From Oceanirhabdus seepicola (GTDB lineage Bacteria > Bacillota > Clostridia > Clostridiales > Clostridiaceae), in contig NZ_JAGSOJ010000001.1 of assembly GCF_023684385.1 (NCBI RefSeq), positions 1,201,146-1,265,145 on the forward strand: a DNA stretch of 64,000 nt, in the 5' to 3' direction. Shown piece by piece: positions 44,351 through 52,671 of this stretch. Both the position numbers and the translations under genes were made by a program. The notes under the pieces are model-generated. The model made no database searches, was not told where the DNA came from, and saw only the letters and a list, made by a program, of their open reading frames with translations. Every line of letters starts with the position of its first letter. Position 1 is the stretch's first letter.

Positions 44351-44762
44351 GACATCCCTCTATTATAATTAAATATTTATTTTTATACACCTAAATAAGT
44401 ATATCACTTTCCTTTGTCTTTTTTTGTAAAATCTTGTACCCGAATTCTAATTTTTTTATAAATTAATTTTCATCGGGATATTATTGTAACATTTAGGAAT
44501 ATATCTTCATATTATGTATTGTATTGTAATATACAAGAGGTTAAATCTGGCTTGGGATACAAAGATGTATCATAAGATATTATCTCAATAAATACTATAG
44601 TTCATACCAGAGGACAATATAAAAAAAGCACGCTATGTGCGCTAAAATAAATGTAGAATGGAGATCCTCCCCCCTGTTGTTTGCCTTACAAAAAAATGTA
44701 GGTTCTGACAAAAGTCAGAACCTACATTATCCATTCTATTTTTCAATATTTTTGAAGCTTTT
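44351..44762. other. 410-bp gap with repeat-type hairpins
   Basis: Contains ATAAATTAATTTTCAT near 44457 and the composite repeat at 44621-44740. No gene seen. Confidence 0.45.
44621..44740. repeat. Composite hairpin element (AAAGCACG and GGTTCTGAC)
   Basis: AAAAAAAGCACGCTATGTGC and the following GCTAA resemble 51508-51534. Then comes the hairpin GGTTCTGAC/GTCAGAACC (44701-44719) with tail CTACATTATCCATTCT, as at 5861-5902. It lies 23 bp after the cstA stop codon and may act as its terminator. Confidence 0.5.
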
Positions 44763-46172
44763 TTATTTTATCTTCTTTGTAGCATTGATGAATATAATCA
44801 AAGCTAGTACTGCTGCTACTACACCTACTGGGGTAGCTATACTGATTGATACTCCGAATCCAATTTTTGATACCAATATGAATGTTGTACAAACTGCTGT
44901 CATGAAGGTAGCTGGAACTGCAGCCATCCAGAAGTTCTTTCCTTCTCTTGCCAGGTACATTGCAGCTGTCCATAATACTATAGTTGCTAATGTCTGGTTA
45001 CTCCATCCAAAGTATCTCCAGATTATACCGAAATCAACTAAAGTTAAGATATATCCGATAACAAACATTGGTATTGCTATCATAAATCTATTTACTAATG
45101 TTTTTTGCTTAAATTTGAATGAATCTGCAATTGTTAATCTTGCACTTCTAAATGCAGTATCTCCTGAAGTTATAGGACAAGCTACAACTCCTAGTATCGC
45201 AAGGAATCCACCTACTTTACCTAACATTCCATTACTTACTTCATTTACAACCCAAGCTGCATTATGCCCTTCTGCCATTGTTGATGCTAGTCCATTAACT
45301 CCTCCAAAGAAACTCATAGCTGCTGCTGCCCATATTAGTGCTACAATTCCTTCAGCAATCATTGAACCATAGAATATCTGTCTTCCTTGTTTCTCATTAG
45401 TAATACATCTAGCCATTAAAGGTGATTGTGTAGCATGGAATCCTGATATTGCTCCACATGCTATTGTTATGAAAAGGAATGGGAAAATTGGATTTTGTAA
45501 TGCATTTGAATGCATGTTTCCAAAGTTATTATAAACCTCTGGTATTTCATATCCATTAAAAAATAAACTGAATCCAATTCCTACTGCCATTATTAATAAA
45601 CATATTCCGAATATAGGATAAATTTTACCGATTAACTTGTCCACTGGAACTATAGTTGCAATAAGGTAATATGCAAATATAATTAAAAGTAATACTGTAA
45701 CATTAACTCCAGTTAACCCATTTAGTATACTTGCTGGTCCTTTAACAAAGACAACTCCAACTAATATAAGCAGAATAACTGAGAATACTCTCATAAACTG
45801 TTTAAATCCATTACCTAATTGAATACCAACTACCTCTGGTATACTTGCTCCATCATGTCTTACTGATAACATTCCTGAGAAGTAATCATGTACTGCTCCT
45901 GCGAAAATACACCCTAAAACAATCCATATAAATGATACTGGCCCCCAAAGTGCCCCTGCTATAGCACCAAAGATTGGCCCTAACCCTGCAATATTTAGAA
46001 ATTGTATGAGGAATATCTTCCAATTTGACATTGGAACGAAATCTACTCCATCCTCAAGTCTCACTGCCGGTGTCTTTCTATTCTCATCAGCACCGAAAGC
46101 TTTTTCAACAATCTTACCATAAATCAAATAACCTAGAATAAGTGCAATAATAGATAAGATAAATGATACCAT
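44763..46172 (-). CDS. cstA: Carbon starvation protein A family transporter
   Basis: A 469-residue membrane protein of the CstA/BtsT family, in the short Firmicute form; E. coli CstA is about 700. Family stretches are LIYGKIVEKAFGADENRKTP, NWKIFLIQFLNIAGLGPIFG, AGAVHDYFSGMLSVRHDGAS, GFHATQSPLMARCITNEKQG, and YFGWSNQTLATIVLWTAAMY. In E. coli the relatives import peptides or pyruvate. Here a LytS/LytR-type two-component system lies directly upstream on the same strand, which mirrors the BtsSR-BtsT pyruvate system, so pyruvate uptake is plausible. AGGGGGGTA precedes the start. Confidence 0.88.
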   Translation of the reverse strand: MVSFILSIIALILGYLIYGKIVEKAFGADENRKTPAVRLEDGVDFVPMSNWKIFLIQFLNIAGLGPIFGAIAGALWGPVSFIWIVLGCIFAGAVHDYFSGMLSVRHDGASIPEVVGIQLGNGFKQFMRVFSVILLILVGVVFVKGPASILNGLTGVNVTVLLLIIFAYYLIATIVPVDKLIGKIYPIFGICLLIMAVGIGFSLFFNGYEIPEVYNNFGNMHSNALQNPIFPFLFITIACGAISGFHATQSPLMARCITNEKQGRQIFYGSMIAEGIVALIWAAAAMSFFGGVNGLASTMAEGHNAAWVVNEVSNGMLGKVGGFLAILGVVACPITSGDTAFRSARLTIADSFKFKQKTLVNRFMIAIPMFVIGYILTLVDFGIIWRYFGWSNQTLATIVLWTAAMYLAREGKNFWMAAVPATFMTAVCTTFILVSKIGFGVSISIATPVGVVAAVLALIIFINATKKIK

Positions 46173-46275
46173 ATGCTTTACCCCCCTAGTTTTATTATGT
46201 ATAGGAACCCTCCAATGTTATGATCAGATTTCTTAAGTCCGATCCCCAACATATAGAGTTTCCAACTCAAATGAT

Positions 46276-46332
46276 AATTTATACATGTACAAAACACCTT
46301 GAACCATGGTGATTTTGATACAAGTATAAATT
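46276..46332. repeat. Small AATTTATAC dyad element
   Basis: AATTTATACATGTACAAAA with CACC pairs with GGTG and ATTTTGATACAAGTATAAA plus TT around CTTGAACCAT-type sequence. It lies in the gap between the response regulator gene and cstA, and could influence cstA expression. Confidence 0.45.
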
Positions 46333-46434
46333 AATTTTCGTATTGGAACCTCTTTGATATCTTAATTATAGGGAAAAAGAGTAGGAATCTTTTAATTTTT
46401 CTATGAAATGATTAAATTTGTGAATAAAGTGTTA

Positions 46435-47136
46435 CTATATGCCCATGAGATGCTTAAATTCACTTATATTATTTCTACTAACGGGAATTTCCTTATCTAT
46501 CCCAGTTAGCCTTAACATAAATGTATTGTTGAACCAAGGTGTTATTTCCTCAATTTTTCTCATATTCACAATAAAAGCTCTATGTGTTCTGTAGAATTGT
46601 CCTTCCTCAAGTTTCTTATATAACTGAGATAAACTACTATTAACAACATATTCATCTTCAGAGGTATGCACAATTGTATGTCCTTCTACAGCTTCACAAT
46701 AGCATATATTCTCACACTTCAGTATGACAATCTTTTCCCCCTTCCAAACTGAAAGAATATCACCAATTACTCCTTTACCATCAAAGCTTTCAAGTTTTTT
46801 TAGAAGATTTACTATCCTCTCTTTTGAATAAGGTTTTAAAATATAATCAAAGGCTTCAAGTTCAAAAGCTTCTACAGCATATTGCTTATGTGCTGTTATG
46901 AATACAATTTTGATTTCTTTACTCTTATTTGAAATTATTTTTCCAAGAGTCATACCATCAATATTAGGCATATTTATATCTAGAAATACAACATCAACCT
47001 TCACCTTATCAAGAAATGCAAGAGCTTCAATAGGACTCTCAAATTCCCCAAGTATCTTTATTGAGGAGAATTTTTCAATAAAAAATTTTAGTTCCTCCCT
47101 TGATGGAAACTCATCATCTATTATAATGCTATTCAT
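46435..47136 (-). CDS. LytTR family response regulator (LytR/BtsR-like)
   Basis: A 233-residue regulator. The receiver domain (1-120) has IIIDDEFPSREELKFF, the phospho-acceptor in VVFLDINMPNIDG (D53), and FITAHKQYAVEAFELEAFDYIL before the KP pair. The C-terminal LytTR DNA-binding domain (~130-233) has ICYCEAVEGHTIVHTSEDEY, FYRTHRAFIVNMRKIEEITP and IPVSRNNISEFKHLMGI. LytTR proteins bind paired direct repeats before target genes. The ATG overlaps the stop of the sensor kinase gene (TAATG), so translation is coupled. The cstA gene follows and is the expected target. Confidence 0.9.
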   Translation of the reverse strand: MNSIIIDDEFPSREELKFFIEKFSSIKILGEFESPIEALAFLDKVKVDVVFLDINMPNIDGMTLGKIISNKSKEIKIVFITAHKQYAVEAFELEAFDYILKPYSKERIVNLLKKLESFDGKGVIGDILSVWKGEKIVILKCENICYCEAVEGHTIVHTSEDEYVVNSSLSQLYKKLEEGQFYRTHRAFIVNMRKIEEITPWFNNTFMLRLTGIDKEIPVSRNNISEFKHLMGI

Positions 47137-48803
47137 TATAGCTCCTCCTCCCGCTTTAGAATAAAACTTATTCTTGTGCCTTTCTCAAGCCTTTCAATGT
47201 TAAGTCCTTCTCCATAAATATACTTTAATCTATTATGAACATTAGAAATTCCTATCTTATTCTGCTGAACATTGCCAGAATACACTCTACGGATTACTTC
47301 TTCGGGTATTCCAATTCCATCATCCTGTACTATTACTTCTACTTTATCATCTGAAACATTATTCACCTTTATGCTCACTGTTCCACTATTTCCATTTTTC
47401 ATAATGCCATGTTTAATGGAATTCTCAACTATAGGTTGAATAATCAAACTAGGTATCTTAACATTCACATCATCATCTATGTGATATTCAACATTAAGTT
47501 TATCTCCAAATCGAGCTTTCTCAATCTCAACATATGCATTCACCTGCTCAAGTTCCTTATATATATCAGACAAGTTCATAACATTCTCAATGTTATATCT
47601 CATGTATGTGGATAGGTTTATAATAAGTTCTCTAGCCCTATCTGGACTCATTCTCACAAATGATACAATTGTGTTTAAAGCGTTAAATAGAAAGTGTGGA
47701 TTTATCTGTGACTGCAAAGCTTTAATTTCTGCTTTGTTTGCCATTTCTTGAAGCTTGCTTAGTTTACTTATCTCAAGTTGAGTTGAAATAAGCTGTGAAA
47801 GTCCCAACACTAGACTTCTATTTGTATGGGATATCCTATTCTCCTTAACATAATATATCTTTAATGTCCCTATAATCTCCTCTCCATCCTTCAATGGAGC
47901 AATAATTGCTGATTTAAGTGGACATTTATCAAATGAACAATTTATCTCTTTCTTATTTTTTAATTCCAAAATTTCTCCAGTAGCCAATACATTTTTTGTG
48001 GCTTTGGTTTTAAAATGTTCCCCTTTTATATGATGATCGGATGCAGCTCCAACATGAGCCAATATTTTCTCCTTATCAGTAATTGCTACAGCATCTGTAT
48101 CAGTGTATTCCTTTATTATTGAGCAAATATTTTCATATGTATGCTCGTTTATATCTCTGAAATATGGAAGTGTTTTATTTGCTATCTCCAATGCAATCTG
48201 TGATTGTTTAGCTGCAATCTCTTCCTTCTCTCTTATTATGCTATTTACCAATGCTATGAGTAGTGCTATACCAAAAGCATTTGTAAATGCCATGGGAATA
48301 TATATATGCTTTATTATGGCTAATGCTACCCCCTTTGGATTTACCATAATGAATATCATAAGCATCTCAATGCTCTCCATTATTATTCCACATACAAAGC
48401 CGTATAACACCTTATTTTTGTTATTAAATATCTTATATATAAATCCTGAAAAGAACCCCGCTATTATTGTTGCAATCGCACAAGGGAGCGCTGTTGCACT
48501 TCCAACATTCATAAATAACCGATGTGTTCCTGCAATAATTCCACTTATAATCCCAACAAAGGGTCCACAAAGAATACCTCCCGTTACAACTCCAATCATT
48601 CTTGTGTTGGCAATTGCACCATTAATTTCTGTTCCAATATACGTTCCAAGTATTCCAAAACATCCAAATACCATAGATAAAAGTAACATATCACTTTTCT
48701 TAAATTTTTCTTTAACAATTGTCCTTTTGAATATCCCCAATCTTGTAATTATAAAGGCTATAAGAAATATATATCCTAGATTGTTAACAAGATTCTTAAT
48801 CAA
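47136..48803 (-). CDS. LytS-type sensor histidine kinase (BtsS-like)
   Basis: A 555-residue membrane kinase. Residues ~1-190 are the 5TM-LYT sensor (IFLIAFIITRLGIFKRTIVK, GGILCGPFVGIISGIIAGTH, NPKGVALAIIKHIYIPMAFT). A GAF-like domain follows (~215-350: YTDTDAVAITDKEKILAHVG, IIAPLKDGEEIIGTLKIYY). The kinase part has the phospho-acceptor ALQSQINPHFLFNALNTIVS and the ATPase IIQPIVENSIKHGI and DDGIGIPEE. The start is uncertain. GGAGGTGAT lies over the ATG at 48824 and the next candidate is TTG at 48803, with rather wide spacing; I prefer the TTG. Coupled to the regulator gene. Confidence 0.9.
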   Translation of the reverse strand: MIKNLVNNLGYIFLIAFIITRLGIFKRTIVKEKFKKSDMLLLSMVFGCFGILGTYIGTEINGAIANTRMIGVVTGGILCGPFVGIISGIIAGTHRLFMNVGSATALPCAIATIIAGFFSGFIYKIFNNKNKVLYGFVCGIIMESIEMLMIFIMVNPKGVALAIIKHIYIPMAFTNAFGIALLIALVNSIIREKEEIAAKQSQIALEIANKTLPYFRDINEHTYENICSIIKEYTDTDAVAITDKEKILAHVGAASDHHIKGEHFKTKATKNVLATGEILELKNKKEINCSFDKCPLKSAIIAPLKDGEEIIGTLKIYYVKENRISHTNRSLVLGLSQLISTQLEISKLSKLQEMANKAEIKALQSQINPHFLFNALNTIVSFVRMSPDRARELIINLSTYMRYNIENVMNLSDIYKELEQVNAYVEIEKARFGDKLNVEYHIDDDVNVKIPSLIIQPIVENSIKHGIMKNGNSGTVSIKVNNVSDDKVEVIVQDDGIGIPEEVIRRVYSGNVQQNKIGISNVHNRLKYIYGEGLNIERLEKGTRISFILKREEEL

Positions 48804-48982
48804 ATTAATAAAATCACCTCCCATATAAATATTATATCTCATTATTTCGCATTATTTCGACTTATTTAACTATTATGTAATTTCCTTTTATTTACTTGCA
48901 CAAAGATGAATTCTATAGTATCTTAATTCTATGCCTTTTTTGAGAATCACATATTTATAGTATTTGTGTATAAATACTAAGT

Positions 48983-49118
48983 CTATCCACATAAGACTAA
49001 ATTTTCGAAAATAAAATGTGGATAATCCCCTTCATTTCCAGAATTAATCCACATTTACAAATAATTACTATCTACTTTTGTGTATAACTATCAATTTTAG
49101 TCCATTGATTGTGGATAG
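48983..49118. promoter_or_regulatory. Cluster of four DnaA-box-like nonamers
   Basis: CTATCCACA (48983-48991), TGTGGATAA (49017-49025, the exact complement of TTATCCACA), TAATCCACA (49045-49053) and TGTGGATAG (49110-49118). One matches the consensus fully and three differ at one position, all within 136 bp. Confidence 0.45.
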
Positions 49119-49131
49119 TTTTCAGAAAATT
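49117..49131. promoter_or_regulatory. CodY box candidate 1
   Basis: AGTTTTCAGAAAATT matches the CodY consensus AATTTTCWGAAAATT at 14 of 15 positions. Confidence 0.6.
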
Positions 49132-49210
49132 CATATTACTCATATTTTCAATTACTTTTTTTATATTTTTCAATTACTTCTATATACAAATTATTAATAC
49201 CACTCTCAAT

Positions 49211-49225
49211 AATTTTCTAAAAATT
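49211..49225. promoter_or_regulatory. CodY box candidate 2
   Basis: AATTTTCTAAAAATT matches AATTTTCWGAAAATT at 14 of 15 positions, 94 bp from the first box. Confidence 0.55.
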
Positions 49226-49398
49226 ATCAATAACCCTAAACCTTTTCTAATATATTTATATCCATATTAAAACAGGACAATTAATTCAAATAAATATTTC
49301 AAAACTACAATCCTATATTTTATTCAATCTTTTGAAATATCTTGAAATCAAAACGCTATGATGATATCATGTTATAAAAAATACAATTGGAGTATATA

Positions 49399-50010
49399 AT
49401 GGGAAAACTGAAAATTAATTATAAAGAATTATTAAAAACTATTATTGTTATCCTGATAGTATTTGGATACATTTTATTTGTACCACTATATTTTGCTTTA
49501 ACTATTTTATTCCCACTTCAGTGGTGCGTAATTACTAACGTTATATGTTTTATTTGTTTTTTTACTCAATTCCCCATATTTATTTACGCCATCTTTTGTA
49601 TATGTAAAAACAAAATTAAAAGAAGTATAGCCTTAATGCTATTATTTATATTAGTATGTGCAACTCCTACAATTGTTTTTGCAGGTGAAAAAGCTATCTA
49701 TTCAACCTTTACCTCAAATAAGTGGCAGAAAAGAGTTACAGCAAGATTCTTAATGGTAGATGATATGCTTGAAAAAAACAAGCTAATTGGAAAAGATAAA
49801 AAGGAAATATTAGAACTTCTCGGCAAACAAACACCTTATGAAGACGTTTCTGTAAGTATACCTAAAGATTCTAATAAAAAGTATTTAGTATATTACTTGG
49901 GCAAATCCATAGATGGTGTTATGCATTCTGAGACAGATTATCTTGTGATATACTTTAAAAATTCTAATGTTGTTGAACATAAAATACTTACCTACACCTA
50001 TGACTTTTAA
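49399..50010 (+). CDS. Membrane protein with SmpA/BamE-like outer domain, copy 2
   Basis: A 203-residue paralogue of the gene at 22921. Three hydrophobic segments occupy the first half (LLKTIIVILIVFGYILFVPL, VICFICFFTQFPIFIYAIFC, SIALMLLFILVCATPTIVFA). The outward domain then has TSNKWQKRVTARFLMVDDML, KDKKEILELLGKQTPYEDVS and TDYLVIYFKNSNVVEHKI. The EILELLG motif corresponds to EVxxLLG in SmpA-type modules. The ATG at 49399 lies six bases after TTGGAG; a TTG at 49387 would overlap that site. Upstream lie the CodY-type boxes. Function unknown. Confidence 0.6.
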   Translation: MGKLKINYKELLKTIIVILIVFGYILFVPLYFALTILFPLQWCVITNVICFICFFTQFPIFIYAIFCICKNKIKRSIALMLLFILVCATPTIVFAGEKAIYSTFTSNKWQKRVTARFLMVDDMLEKNKLIGKDKKEILELLGKQTPYEDVSVSIPKDSNKKYLVYYLGKSIDGVMHSETDYLVIYFKNSNVVEHKILTYTYDF

Positions 50011-50026
50011 CATATTCGCGCAATAA

Positions 50027-50076
50027 AAGTCCAAGCTACATATATTCATCACTTTCAACATCTGCAGCTTGGACTT
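50027..50076. terminator. Bidirectional terminator hairpin
   Basis: AAGTCCAAGCT pairs with AGCTTGGACTT around a ~26-base loop, between the convergent genes ending at 50010 and 50079. Confidence 0.55.
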
Positions 50077-50078
50077 AT

Positions 50079-51284
50079 CTATATAAACATCTCTATAAAA
50101 AATATTAATAATCCAACTAACAAAGCTGGTATTGTTGTTATTATTGTAGCCCATAGTGAGGCCTTCTTGTCCATTGCCAACAGTGGAAACAATGCATCTC
50201 CATCTTGTGAAATTGCATTAGCTATTAATGCTGCAAATGGAATCATTCCTTTTGAATACAATGTTACAAAAATAACTTGTGGTCCACAACCAGGAATTAT
50301 TCCAATAAGGGCTCCTACTAAAACAGCCAATAATCCTGCAGTAGTCATTACCTTTGCAAGCATCCCCACACCTACACTGTAGACTCCTCCACCTAATATT
50401 AATATTGAAAACTCATATATTAAATAAGCAAAGAATACCCAAGTAGCAACAAACGCAGTTTCTGTAGCACAATGAATAAATGTTTCTTTCAATGAACTAA
50501 CCTTAATTTCACTCTCCTCATGAGTATCATCTCCAATAAACTTTCTACTCATAATCATCATGAATATTGAAACAGCAGTTCCCGAAACACCAATAATAGC
50601 ACCTAAACTCTTTATTTGTAATCCATTTATATCTACTTGGAAAAGAGCCATTATTCCTAAGATTAATCCTAAAAATAAGACTATCCAATAGACTAAGAAA
50701 CCTTTATGGGTTATATAATAACCAAGTGAACTTTCCTTTTGATGCCCTTTTATCTCTTTATGAAGAATATTGTGAATCTCATCGCCTTCATTATGGCCAT
50801 AATGAAAATAATTACTTTGATTTATCACTTTTTTGCCCTTTTCTCTTAACTCTTTAGCCTTTTTAGACTTAGTAATTGCTACTTTAGGCGCTATTCCCAT
50901 ACGATCAATCAAGTAGCCTGTTGGAACTGCAACAATAAAGGAAATGATTGAAATTAATAGGTATGTCAACGGAGATGTTGAAATCAGAACAAATGCTGAA
51001 TCTCCCATTGTAGCAATAAGTGTCGCAATTAAAGTTCCATAAGTTATCTTCCCCTTAACGTACAATGGCATAATAAAAATTGCTCCCCCACATCCTGGTG
51101 TCAAACCTAAAACAGCACCAATAATAGGTTGGAATTTCTTTGAATTCTCTATGCTTTCAATAAATTTTCCTGATTGTTTATAATTTATATATCCGAAAAG
51201 AAGTAGTACCGCTCCAACAAAAACACTTACTTGTATAAAAGCATCTTCTGCACTACCTAGAATTATATTAATAATTTCACTCAT
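50079..51284 (-). CDS. Putative metal (manganese-type) exporter, 10-TM family
   Basis: A 401-residue membrane protein with two homologous halves, each with a P-G-C-G-G/P motif: IIGAVLGLTPGCGGAIFIMP and ALIGIIPGCGPQVIFVTLYS. Each is followed by a G-D-x-A/ALF segment (IATMGDSAFVLIS, AISQDGDALFPLLA). This is the layout of the 10-TM heavy-metal exporter family annotated as putative manganese transporters (DUF2899). A His-rich, charged central loop (NYFHYGHNEGDEIHNILHKE) may sense or bind metal. The ATG at 51284 has GAGGTGAT upstream. A Fur-like box sits 24 bp before the start codon. Confidence 0.7.
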   Translation of the reverse strand: MSEIINIILGSAEDAFIQVSVFVGAVLLLFGYINYKQSGKFIESIENSKKFQPIIGAVLGLTPGCGGAIFIMPLYVKGKITYGTLIATLIATMGDSAFVLISTSPLTYLLISIISFIVAVPTGYLIDRMGIAPKVAITKSKKAKELREKGKKVINQSNYFHYGHNEGDEIHNILHKEIKGHQKESSLGYYITHKGFLVYWIVLFLGLILGIMALFQVDINGLQIKSLGAIIGVSGTAVSIFMMIMSRKFIGDDTHEESEIKVSSLKETFIHCATETAFVATWVFFAYLIYEFSILILGGGVYSVGVGMLAKVMTTAGLLAVLVGALIGIIPGCGPQVIFVTLYSKGMIPFAALIANAISQDGDALFPLLAMDKKASLWATIITTIPALLVGLLIFFIEMFI

Positions 51285-51307
51285 TTGATCACCTCGTTTT
51301 TTCAATT

Positions 51308-51326
51308 GATATTGATTATCATTTTC
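51308..51326. promoter_or_regulatory. Fur-box-like palindrome
   Basis: GATATTGATTATCATTTTC compared with the 19-bp Fur consensus GATAATGATWATCATTATC matches at 16 to 17 positions. It lies 24 bp before the start codon of the metal exporter gene. Confidence 0.55.
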
Positions 51327-51410
51327 TTATACTTATATAATATCATCTTTCATGTAAATATGGAACCTTTTTAAATATAAAATTTAACTTTGTTTTCCAT
51401 CTTAAGAATT

Positions 51411-51503
51411 TCAGGCATTGAAAAAGCCCAAGATCAAGCGAGCAACGTAGTGTACGAATTATGTACATGAACGGCACAAAGAGTCTTAGAGACGCCGAAA
51501 TAG
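51411..51503. repeat. Family B repeat, diverged copy
   Basis: CAGGCATTGAAAAAGCCCAA starts the copy; GTGTACGAATTATGTACATG and AGACGCCGAAATAGTC follow in the same order as in the 57-kb copies. The right terminal repeat is lost and replaced by the AAAGCACG hairpin element. Confidence 0.55.
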
Positions 51504-51507
51504 TCGC

Positions 51508-51667
51508 AAAAAAAGCACGTGATACGTGCACTAATGAAAAAGCTGTAAAATCAAGTTACAAATGATGAGTTGAGAGTTAAGAACGTAGAATGTTTCATTA
51601 AAATGAAACGAGTAAACACATTATTGTCCAACGTTCTCCACTCTCCACTGTCATCTCCCAACTTCCC
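51508..51667. repeat. Hairpin element following the family B copy
   Basis: AAAAAGCACGTGATACGTGC begins the segment, as at 44621. Then a ~100-bp imperfect dyad has arms GAGTTGAGAGTTAAGAACGT and ACGTTCTCCACTCTCCACTG-like sequence, with the hairpin GTTTCATTAAAATGAAAC inside. Non-coding; it lies just after the stop of the minus-strand gene at 51688. Confidence 0.45.
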
Positions 51668-51687
51668 TTTACCCTTTCCCAATATCT

Positions 51688-52671
51688 TTATAAAGTATAG
51701 ATCCAACGTTTTAAACCCTCGCAGATATACTCCTGTTCTTCTATTACATGCTCCTTGAAATCGAAGAATGCCTCGGGAGTATCCCTTGGAAGGAATGTAC
51801 CTATTTCTAAAGGGGTCAAACTGTATAAAAAACTCAAAAATTCCATATTTGCATTCAGCATATCTGTCCCTATGCTCTTGAGCTTTATTATACTCATTGT
51901 TTCAAAATACTCTCCAAATTTTCTATTAAGAGAGATATAAGCTTTTTTAAAATTATCGAAACCGCAATAGAATTTTCTAGGAACATCACAGTTGTTATAG
52001 GTTATGATATTTTCTAATATTGAAGCATGTTGTGCGCTTATTATATTCCAAAAATAAAATATATTATATGCCCTTTCCAATTTACTTTCTCCAAACCCTT
52101 CCTTAACATAAAAATCAGGTCCTAATACATTACGTTTTGCTTTGTATTGTGGCGATCTTTTTTTATCAACAAATACTCTTGCTGCATAAATTTGTTCTAT
52201 CATAAAATGATTTACCACTTCAAATAATTCTGAAGCTCCTAAATACTCCTCGAACATTATTCTATTTAGAACCTTTATGAAACAGGCATTGACTTTTAAG
52301 AACTGTTTCACTATTTTTGCTGCATCACTTTTATAGCATCCTAATAGTTCAATTATATGACAAAACTCATTGTTAACTTCCTCTAGAACCTTCTCAACTT
52401 TCCTACTTAAAACCACTCCGAATACTCCATTTGATCCAATCAATAGTTCTATATGCTGTATGGAGCATCCAGTCCAAAACTGAACCTCTTTTTTATAAAC
52501 GTTTTCCTTTCCACAACCCCACTTTTTAGCTTTGCTACATCTATTATTTGAATAACCTCTTTCACGATCAAAATTATCAGTTGACCTTGTATATTCTAAT
52601 TCCTCACAATCATCGTACAAATCATTATGACGATTCCTTGTATATCTGTTCTCCTTACAACACTTATTCAC
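51688..52671 (-). CDS. DUF2935-like helical protein
   Basis: A 327-residue protein. The first ~70 residues are charged, Arg/Asn/Cys-rich and probably disordered. The rest is two related helical bundles, each opening with a W-x-x-x-x-x-Q-H pattern: EVQFWTGCSIQHIELLIGSN (about 65-85) and IFYFWNIISAQHASILENII (about 205-225). This resembles DUF2935, in which a conserved H in such helices can bind metal; the match is by pattern only. The GTG at 52671 with AAAGGAGA upstream is preferred to the earlier ATG, which overlaps that site. Function unknown. Confidence 0.5.
   Translation of the reverse strand: MNKCCKENRYTRNRHNDLYDDCEELEYTRSTDNFDRERGYSNNRCSKAKKWGCGKENVYKKEVQFWTGCSIQHIELLIGSNGVFGVVLSRKVEKVLEEVNNEFCHIIELLGCYKSDAAKIVKQFLKVNACFIKVLNRIMFEEYLGASELFEVVNHFMIEQIYAARVFVDKKRSPQYKAKRNVLGPDFYVKEGFGESKLERAYNIFYFWNIISAQHASILENIITYNNCDVPRKFYCGFDNFKKAYISLNRKFGEYFETMSIIKLKSIGTDMLNANMEFLSFLYSLTPLEIGTFLPRDTPEAFFDFKEHVIEEQEYICEGLKRWIYTL

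Larger units (their letters stand above)
48843..49398. other. 560-bp regulatory gap: CodY-like and DnaA-like sites
   Basis: No gene. Between the divergent kinase gene and the gene at 49399 there are two near-perfect CodY-type boxes, a shorter related palindrome at 48999-49012, and four DnaA-box-like nonamers. The rest is extremely AT-rich. Confidence 0.5.

Noticed and set aside
44635..45372. A 245-codon open frame on the plus strand
   Set aside because: It lies opposite cstA, whose reading frame has clear family motifs. The plus-strand translation is Thr/Pro/Ile-rich antisense sequence without a ribosome site.
48103..48828. A 241-codon open frame on the plus strand
   Set aside because: It is antisense to the LytS-type kinase gene, is hydrophobic by composition only, and has no start signal.
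48983..49118. The chromosomal origin of replication
   Set aside because: DnaA-like boxes cluster here, but dnaA, dnaN, rpmH and other usual neighbours are absent; I report it only as a cluster.
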